This document shows, piece after piece, positions 1-6,643 of a stretch of DNA of 6,643 bases; position 1 is the first letter of the stretch; each line of letters starts with the position of its first letter. Position numbers and translations under genes: made by a program. The notes beneath the pieces are model-generated. The model did not search any database, had not been told where the DNA came from, and saw only the letters and a list, made by a program, of their open reading frames with translations. The DNA comes from Gammaproteobacteria bacterium. Its GTDB lineage: Bacteria > Pseudomonadota > Gammaproteobacteria > UWMA-0217. The stretch covers positions 1-6,643 of the forward strand of contig DRPO01000264.1 of NCBI GenBank assembly GCA_011330835.1, given 5' to 3'.

Positions 1-3105
<3,105 letters not shown>

Positions 3106-3143
3106 GAGCGGGGCGTTCCCGTGGTCGTGAAATCAGGCGCGTG

Positions 3144-3149
3144 AGTGTA
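3144..3149 (-). promoter_or_regulatory. Candidate -10 element for mfd
   Basis: On the minus strand the hexamer TACACT matches the TATAAT consensus at four of six positions. It lies 38 bp upstream of the mfd ATG. I see no good -35 hexamer at normal spacing, so this is only a weak candidate chosen by position and partial match. Confidence 0.2.
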
Positions 3150-3184
3150 CTGCCTTCGCGGCGTGGAACACCAGCGCGCCCACT

Positions 3185-3262
3185 CGTCATTCCGGGCTGA
3201 GTGGAGCGAAGACGCGGAATCCAGTGCCAAGGCGCTGGATTCCCGCGTTCGCGGGAATGACG
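3185..3262. repeat. REP/MITE-like double-hairpin repeat, 78 bp
   Basis: The element is a nested inverted repeat. The outer arms CGTCATTCC (3185-3193) and GGAATGACG (3254-3262) are perfectly complementary over 9 bp. The inner arms GGAATCCAG (3216-3224) and CTGGATTCC (3235-3243) are also perfectly complementary over 9 bp. The right half is a tight hairpin of its own: ATTCCCGCG (3239-3247), a TT loop, then CGCGGGAAT (3250-3258). The left half is more diverged and keeps only ATTCC/GGAAT. The core, a CATTCCCGCG...CGCGGGAAT motif, is a form I recognise as a very common dispersed intergenic element in many Proteobacteria. It lies between divergent genes, so it is not placed to terminate either of them. 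Confidence 0.85.
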
Positions 3263-3263
3263 G

Positions 3264-3309
3264 GGTGGGGGCGATCGGAGCGCCATTGCCGGCAGGATGC
3301 CGGCGCTCC
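3264..3309. repeat. GC-rich dispersed repeat, copy 1
   Basis: The element begins GGTGGGGGCG (3264-3273) and ends TGCCGGCGCTCC (3298-3309). Both end segments recur exactly and in the same order and orientation at 5890-5921, on the other side of aprBA. Internally it is an inverted repeat: GGAGCGCC (3277-3284) pairs with GGCGCTCC (3302-3309), and GCCGGC occurs at 3288-3293 and again at 3299-3304, where the two copies can pair with each other. It directly abuts the REP-like element. It is probably a family of non-coding intergenic palindromes, but its genome-wide copy number cannot be seen here. Confidence 0.7.
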
Positions 3310-3351
3310 CTGGGGGGATAAGGCCTGCTTATGCTGATAGCAAAAACCCTG

Positions 3352-3381
3352 TTGGCGCGGCGCGGGCAATCGGCATAGGCT
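3352..3381 (+). promoter_or_regulatory. Weak candidate promoter for aprBA
   Basis: TTGGCG (3352-3357) could serve as a -35 hexamer. TAGGCT (3376-3381), with an 18-bp spacer, could serve as a -10 hexamer but matches the consensus at only three positions. An alternative -10 candidate, TATGCT at 3330-3335, has four matches but no good -35. The aprBA genes need a promoter in this gap because mfd is divergent, but these matches are too weak to fix its position. Confidence 0.18.
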
Positions 3382-3395
3382 ATCGCCAGCCCGCG
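3361..3395 (+). promoter_or_regulatory. Extended imperfect palindrome in the aprB leader
   Basis: CGCGGGC (3361-3367) and GCCCGCG (3389-3395) form a perfect 7-bp stem. Inside it, GGCATA (3372-3377) can pair with TAT-C-GCC (3381-3387) around a GGC loop, with one bulged base and a small asymmetric internal loop. The structure ends 7 bp before the AAGAGG ribosome binding site, and the weak promoter candidate overlaps it. It could be an operator, a leader-RNA hairpin that affects translation start or mRNA stability, or just a chance palindrome in GC-rich DNA. No known riboswitch is recognised. Confidence 0.35.
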
Positions 3396-3402
3396 AAACC
3401 AC

Positions 3403-3408
3403 AAGAGG
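3403..3408 (+). promoter_or_regulatory. Ribosome binding site of aprB
   Basis: AAGAGG lies 6 bp upstream of the ATG at 3415. It supports that ATG as the start, giving the family-typical N-terminus MPTYVRTDKCDGC. Confidence 0.75.
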
Positions 3409-3414
3409 TCTTCC

Positions 3415-3879
3415 ATGCCCACCTACGTACGCACCGACAAATGCGACGGCTGCAAGGATCTGGATCAGCCGGCCTGCGAACATATCTGCCCCCACGATTT
3501 GATGAAGCTGGACGCCGATGGCTCCGGAACCGGCCACGCCATGAAGGCCTTCAACCAGGAGCCGGAGCAGTGCTGGGAATGCTACGCCTGCGTCAAGATC
3601 TGTCCGCAAAACGCCATCGAGTGCCGCCATTACGCCGACATCTGTCCGATGGGCGGGTCGGTGCAGCCCCTGCGCGGCGACGATTCCATCATCTGGACGA
3701 TCCGTTTTCGCAATGGCGCCATGAAGCGCTTCAAGTTTCCGGTGCGCACCACGCCGGAAGGCTCCGCCGATCCCTATGGCGGCGAACCGGCGGCGCGGCT
3801 GGACGACATCAGCGATCCGGCGAAGCTGTTCACCGGCGGAACGCACGCCTGCGACCCGAGCCAGTTTGGCGTTATCTGA
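3415..3879 (+). CDS. aprB: Adenylylsulfate reductase, beta (iron-sulfur) subunit AprB
   Basis: AprB is the electron-transfer subunit of cytoplasmic dissimilatory APS reductase. It carries electrons between the FAD of AprA and an external, usually membrane-linked, partner. The protein has 154 residues, the usual family size. The N-terminal ferredoxin part has two [4Fe-4S] motifs. The first has cysteines 10, 13, 21 and 25 (C-x2-C-x7-C-x3-C). The second has cysteines 53, 56, 59 and 63 (CWECYACVKIC). Trp54 sits within the second motif and matches the tryptophan known in this family to lie on the electron path to FAD. After about residue 90 comes the beta-rich part and then a C-terminal tail (LFTGGTHACDPSQFGVI), which in known structures wraps around AprA. 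No cluster ligand is missing. The gene ends 22 bp before aprA and is surely cotranscribed with it. In a sulfur oxidiser the enzyme would run from sulfite to APS. Confidence 0.97.
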   Translation: MPTYVRTDKCDGCKDLDQPACEHICPHDLMKLDADGSGTGHAMKAFNQEPEQCWECYACVKICPQNAIECRHYADICPMGGSVQPLRGDDSIIWTIRFRNGAMKRFKFPVRTTPEGSADPYGGEPAARLDDISDPAKLFTGGTHACDPSQFGVI

Positions 3880-3887
3880 CCCCGAAG

Positions 3888-3894
3888 AAGAGGA
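3888..3894 (+). promoter_or_regulatory. Ribosome binding site of aprA
   Basis: AAGAGGA lies 7 bp upstream of the ATG at 3902, within the 22-bp aprB-aprA gap. It decides the start: the frame is open further upstream, to an ATG at 3776 inside aprB, but that extension is out-of-frame aprB sequence and has no family resemblance. Confidence 0.8.
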
Positions 3895-3901
3895 ACCATC
3901 C

Positions 3902-5887
3902 ATGGGTGAATTTGGCAATCCCGACATTGTCGAGGAAGAAGTCGATATCCTGATCATCGGCGGCGGCATGGCCGCCTGCGGCGCGGCCTTCGAGTGCGGG
4001 CCGTGGATCGAGCAGGCGAAAGCCGCCGGGCAGGAGATCAAGGTCAAGCTGGTGGACAAGGCGGCGCTGGATCGCTCCGGCGCGGTGGCCCAGGGGCTGT
4101 CGGCGATCAACACCTATCTGGGCGAGAACGATCCGGCGGATTATGTCCGCTATGTGCGCGGCGACCTGATGGGCATCACCCGCGAGGATCTGGTCTACGA
4201 CGTGGGCCGCCACGTCGACGACTCGGTGTGGAATTTCGAAAAATGGGGGTTGCCGATCTGGAAGCAGGAAGGCGATGAAGGCAAATCCCTCAAGGAAGGC
4301 GGCAAGCCGGTGCGCACCGGTCGTTGGCAGATCATGATCAACGGCGAGAGCTACAAGTGGATCGTCGCCGAGGCCGCCAAGCGCGCTCTGGGAACGGAAA
4401 ACATCCAGGAGCATGTATTCATCGTCAAACTGATCAATGACAAGAACAATCCGAACCGGAACAATCCGAACCGGATCGCCGGCGCCGCCGGTTTTTCGGT
4501 GCGCGAAGACAAGGTCTACGTCTACCGCTTCAAGGCCTGCCTGCTGGTCTGCGGCGGCGCGGTCAACGTGTTCCGTCCGCGCTCCGTCGGCGAAGGGCTC
4601 GGGCGCGCCTGGTATCCCGTCTGGAACGCCGGCTCCACCTACGCCATGGCCGCCGAGGCCGGCGCGGAGCTGACGCTGATGGAAAACCGCTTCGTTCCCA
4701 ATCGCTTCAAGGATGGCTACGGGCCGGTCGGCGCCTGGTTTCTGCTGTTCAAGGCCCAGTCCCAGAACGCCTTCGGCGAGGACTACCAGCAGGCCAACTA
4801 CGACACCCTCAAGGATCATGGCTACGACGCCTACTCCGTCGGCCTGGCGAAAATGGGCACCTGTCTGCGCAACCACCTGATGCTCAAGGAACTGCGCGAG
4901 GGACGCGGGCCGATCTTCATCGACACGCCCGCCGCCATGGCCAAACTGGCCGAAAACATGACCCCGGAGCAGATCGAACACCTCGAAGCCGAAGCCTGGG
5001 AAGACTTTCTTGACATGACCATCGCCCAATGCGGCGTCTGGGCCAGCGAGAACATCGAGCCCGACAAGACCATGTCCGAGCTGATGCCCACCGAACCCTA
5101 TCTGCTCGGCTCACACGCCGGCTGCGCCGGCCTGTGGGTCTCCGGCCCCGGTGACCTGCCCGGAACGCCCGACCACTACCACTGGGGCTACAACCGCATG
5201 TCCACCGTCAAGGGCCTGTTCACCGCCGGCGACGGCGTCGGCGCCTCCGGCCACAAGTTCAGCTCCGGGTCGTTCACCGAAGGCCGGATCGCCGCCAAAT
5301 CGATGGTCAAGTACGTCATGGACAATCATGACCTGACCCCCGAACTGGATCGTCCCGTCGCCGACATCGTCGAGGAAATCTACCAGCCGGTGCGCAACTT
5401 CCTCGAAAACCGCGACTACACCACCTCGGTGGATGTGAACCCCAACGTCATCACGCCGAAAAACTTCCAGTCCCGCTTGCAGAAAATCATGGACGAATAC
5501 GTTGCTGGCGTCTCCACCCTGTACCAGACCAACGCCGCCATGCTCAGGATCGCCGAACGCAAGCTGGAAATGTTGCGCGAAGACGCCGCCCGCCTGTGCG
5601 CCCGCGACCGCCACGAACTGCTGCGCGCCTGGGAAAACTTTCACCGCATCCTGACCGGCATGGCGCATATGAAACACATCCAGTTCCGCGAAGAGACCCG
5701 CTATCCCGGCTACTACTATCGCGCCGACTACATGAAGATCGACGACGACAACTGGAAGTGTTTCACCAACTCCACCTATGACCGAAAAACCGGTCAGTGG
5801 ACGCTGAAAAAGGTTCAGTGGGTCGGGCTGGTCAGCAAGGGCGATGCGGAAGCCGAAGCCATGGGGCGGCCTGGGGCGAAAGTTTGA
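3902..5887 (+). CDS. aprA: Adenylylsulfate reductase, alpha (FAD) subunit AprA
   Basis: AprA is the catalytic subunit of dissimilatory APS reductase, interconverting APS with sulfite plus AMP through an FAD-sulfite adduct. It has 661 residues, close to known homologues. The FAD-binding signature is near the N-terminus (DILIIGGGMAACGAAFE, 15-31), followed by RSGAVAQGLSAIN (58-70) and the later flavin-binding segment TAGDGVGASGHKFSSGS (441-457). By spacing, Trp237, Arg268, Phe280 and Leu281 match the active-site residues reported in Archaeoglobus fulgidus AprA (W234, R265, F277, L278). Arg323 in TCLRNH and His405 in GSHAGC also lie in conserved blocks. The C-terminal helical region (HELLRAWENFHR, FREETRYPGYYYRADY) is intact. 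Residues 182-191 hold an exact tandem duplication, NNPNR twice, encoded by a perfect 15-bp repeat. The context suggests the oxidative direction, but sequence alone does not prove it. No aprM, qmo, hdr or sat gene is adjacent. Confidence 0.98.
   Translation: MGEFGNPDIVEEEVDILIIGGGMAACGAAFECGPWIEQAKAAGQEIKVKLVDKAALDRSGAVAQGLSAINTYLGENDPADYVRYVRGDLMGITREDLVYDVGRHVDDSVWNFEKWGLPIWKQEGDEGKSLKEGGKPVRTGRWQIMINGESYKWIVAEAAKRALGTENIQEHVFIVKLINDKNNPNRNNPNRIAGAAGFSVREDKVYVYRFKACLLVCGGAVNVFRPRSVGEGLGRAWYPVWNAGSTYAMAAEAGAELTLMENRFVPNRFKDGYGPVGAWFLLFKAQSQNAFGEDYQQANYDTLKDHGYDAYSVGLAKMGTCLRNHLMLKELREGRGPIFIDTPAAMAKLAENMTPEQIEHLEAEAWEDFLDMTIAQCGVWASENIEPDKTMSELMPTEPYLLGSHAGCAGLWVSGPGDLPGTPDHYHWGYNRMSTVKGLFTAGDGVGASGHKFSSGSFTEGRIAAKSMVKYVMDNHDLTPELDRPVADIVEEIYQPVRNFLENRDYTTSVDVNPNVITPKNFQSRLQKIMDEYVAGVSTLYQTNAAMLRIAERKLEMLREDAARLCARDRHELLRAWENFHRILTGMAHMKHIQFREETRYPGYYYRADYMKIDDDNWKCFTNSTYDRKTGQWTLKKVQWVGLVSKGDAEAEAMGRPGAKV
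4445..4474 (+). repeat. Perfect 15-bp tandem duplication inside aprA
   Basis: The unit AACAATCCGAACCGG occurs twice without a gap (4445-4459 and 4460-4474). The period-15 identity extends over 4444-4475. The unit length is a multiple of three and keeps the frame, adding one extra NNPNR to AprA at residues 182-191, just before the conserved RIAGAAGF block. The identity at DNA level, including third codon positions, points to a recent slipped-strand or unequal-exchange duplication. Confidence 0.95.
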
Positions 5888-5889
5888 GC

Positions 5890-5921
5890 GGTGGGGGCGC
5901 CCCGCTAAATGCCGGCGCTCC
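5890..5921. repeat. GC-rich dispersed repeat, shortened copy 2 (possible terminator hairpin)
   Basis: GGTGGGGGCG (5890-5899) and TGCCGGCGCTCC (5910-5921) repeat exactly the two ends of the element at 3264-3309, with the middle about 14 bp shorter. It fills most of the 37-bp gap between the convergent aprA and Uma2 genes. In RNA, GGGGCGCC (5894-5901) can pair with GGCGCUCC (5914-5921) over 8 bp including one G-U pair, with a 12-nt loop. No T-tract follows on either strand, so it is at best a weak intrinsic terminator. Confidence 0.55.
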
Positions 5922-5924
5922 AGG

Positions 5925-6467
5925 TTACTTACGCCAGATGGAGCTGAAATCCACGACGAACGAACATTCCTGAATCGCAAACCGGAATGTCTGCGTGGAG
6001 AGGTCTCCCTGTTTTACAAAACTGTTGCCAAGGTTTTTGTAAATCCTGGCCAAACGCTTTTCCGGGTAAGCCAGGACGTAATACAAAACCCCCTCCCGCT
6101 GATAGAGGTCGAACTTCATTACCTCGTCTCTTTTGGTGCTGGAAGAGGAAACTACCTCAACAATGAGTTCAGGCGTTACCACCACGCGCTCGTCGATGTC
6201 CTGGCAAATCACCATGACATCCGGTCTGACGACCGTATCATTCGATATCTGCCAGTCCGTTTCCATCAGAACGTGGCAATGGCTATAGGCGCTGTCCGGA
6301 TTATTGGCATTGGCTTTTATTTCGGCAACGAGATTCGTCGCGACTGTCTGATGGGTAACCGAGGGGGATGGGGTCATGGCATAAGGCATGCCCTCGATTA
6401 ATTCCCAGTCGCCTTGCCATTGCTGGTAGTCTTCGTAGGTATAGTATTCCTGGTAGGGCAAAACCAT
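5925..6467 (-). CDS. Uma2 family (DUF820) putative nuclease
   Basis: This 180-residue protein belongs to the Uma2/DUF820 family. The family has a restriction-endonuclease-like PD-(D/E)xK fold and no firmly established cellular role. Family features are visible in order: an N-terminal YEDYQQW...WELIEG block (11-26) followed by PSPSVTHQ (33-40), RPDVMVI with Asp83, LIVEVVSSSSTKRD (101-114) with Glu104, then Lys118 and YQREGVLYYVLAYP (122-135). Asp83, Glu104 and a lysine near 112-118 are the likely metal-site and catalytic residues; the lysine assignment is uncertain. The length is typical and the frame is intact. The ATG at 6467 is supported by a strong ribosome binding site. The gene converges on aprA with a 37-bp gap. 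A hand count of 6001-6240 gives 50% GC, against 67% for an aprA stretch (4501-4560), which suggests horizontal gain. No toxin-antitoxin partner is visible within the window. Confidence 0.85.
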   Translation of the reverse strand: MVLPYQEYYTYEDYQQWQGDWELIEGMPYAMTPSPSVTHQTVATNLVAEIKANANNPDSAYSHCHVLMETDWQISNDTVVRPDVMVICQDIDERVVVTPELIVEVVSSSSTKRDEVMKFDLYQREGVLYYVLAYPEKRLARIYKNLGNSFVKQGDLSTQTFRFAIQECSFVVDFSSIWRK

Positions 6468-6472
6468 TCAAA

Positions 6473-6480
6473 TCCTCTCC
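6473..6480 (-). promoter_or_regulatory. Ribosome binding site of the Uma2 gene
   Basis: On the minus strand GGAGAGGA lies 5 bp before the ATG at 6467. This strong Shine-Dalgarno match fixes the start. Confidence 0.75.
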
Positions 6481-6518
6481 GCCCGTTTGTTCTCTCAGCA
6501 GGGATCAGCGACGCCTTT

Positions 6519-6524
6519 ATCATA
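6519..6524 (-). promoter_or_regulatory. Candidate -10 element for the Uma2 gene
   Basis: TATGAT on the minus strand matches TATAAT at five of six positions and lies 51 bp upstream of the Uma2 ATG. The best -35 candidate, CCGACG with an 18-bp spacer, shares only the central GAC with TTGACA. The -10 is plausible but the promoter as a whole is unproven. Confidence 0.3.
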
Positions 6525-6643
6525 CAGCATACTTCTCGCTCTCGTCGGGCTACGCCGGATGGCCTGTTTCCAGACTCTGGCGGCATTACGTTCGGCGCGG
6601 TTTCCCGCAAAATCGGTTGCTCAGCGCCGCTTCATGTGATACC

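Larger units (their letters stand above)
3106..3414. other. Divergent intergenic region between mfd and aprB
   Basis: This 309-bp gap separates two divergently transcribed genes and holds no convincing gene. From left to right it contains a weak -10 candidate for mfd (3144-3149), a 78-bp REP-like double hairpin (3185-3262), a GC-rich dispersed repeat (3264-3309), an AT-richer stretch at about 3318-3350, a weak promoter candidate for aprB, an extended imperfect palindrome (3361-3395) and the aprB ribosome binding site (3403-3408). Open frames crossing it owe their length to the repeats, whose translations give peptides typical of such elements (for example HSRERGNP, VIPANAGIQ). No aprM-like membrane-protein gene is present. 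Confidence 0.8.
6468..6643. other. Upstream region of the Uma2 gene, no convincing gene
   Basis: These 176 bp at the right edge contain the Uma2 ribosome binding site and a promoter candidate. A 70-codon minus-strand frame overlaps the start of the Uma2 gene in another frame but has no recognisable family resemblance. I see no RNA gene or clear repeat here. Confidence 0.6.

Noticed and set aside
3187..4113. A 308-codon minus-strand open frame spanning the intergenic gap and aprB
   Set aside because: It is antisense to aprB and the start of aprA, and its C-terminal end is translated repeat DNA. No protein family is recognised.
3872..5029. A 385-codon minus-strand open frame
   Set aside because: It is antisense to aprA with no recognisable domain. 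The clear AprA protein on the plus strand accounts for the sequence.
5111..5980. A 289-codon minus-strand open frame
   Set aside because: It is antisense to the C-terminal half of aprA and runs through the short repeat into the Uma2 gene in another frame. Its length reflects base composition.
5844..6401. A 185-codon plus-strand open frame downstream of aprA
   Set aside because: It starts inside aprA in another frame and is antisense to the Uma2 gene, whose motifs are clear on the other strand.
6398..6610. A 70-codon minus-strand open frame at the right edge
   Set aside because: It overlaps the start of the Uma2 gene in another frame, has arginine-rich unremarkable composition and no family resemblance.

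Overview
The window looks like chromosomal DNA from a GC-rich sulfur-oxidising proteobacterium, most likely a gammaproteobacterium. Two things point there. The partial Mfd follows the E. coli protein closely along its whole visible length, with an almost constant offset of three residues. The central pair of genes encodes dissimilatory adenylylsulfate (APS) reductase. The species cannot be named from this sequence, and the lineage is an inference from remembered family sequences.

Layout: (1) Positions 1-3105, minus strand: mfd, the transcription-repair coupling factor, complete at its N-terminus and cut by the left edge of the window within its last domain. (2) Positions 3106-3414: a 309-bp divergent intergenic region. 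It holds a 78-bp REP/MITE-like double hairpin, a second GC-rich dispersed repeat, weak promoter candidates and an extended imperfect palindrome just before the aprB ribosome binding site. (3) Positions 3415-5887, plus strand: aprB and aprA, 22 bp apart and each with a good Shine-Dalgarno sequence. They encode the iron-sulfur and FAD subunits of APS reductase. (4) Positions 5888-5924: a short convergent gap with a shortened second copy of the GC-rich repeat. (5) Positions 5925-6467, minus strand: a Uma2-family (DUF820) putative nuclease gene, visibly less GC-rich than its neighbours. (6) Positions 6468-6643: the upstream region of that gene, with no other convincing gene.

AprA and AprB together form the cytoplasmic enzyme that, in sulfur oxidisers, converts sulfite and AMP to APS. 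No electron-transfer partner (aprM, qmoABC, hdr) and no ATP sulfurylase (sat) lies beside the pair, so these must be encoded elsewhere if the pathway is complete. Mfd and the Uma2 protein have no evident functional link to aprBA.

I did not find a convincing undescribed system. The points most worth a second look are an exact in-frame 15-bp tandem duplication inside aprA, the isolated aprBA pair bracketed by two copies of one dispersed repeat, the hairpin in the aprB leader, and the compositionally distinct Uma2 gene.
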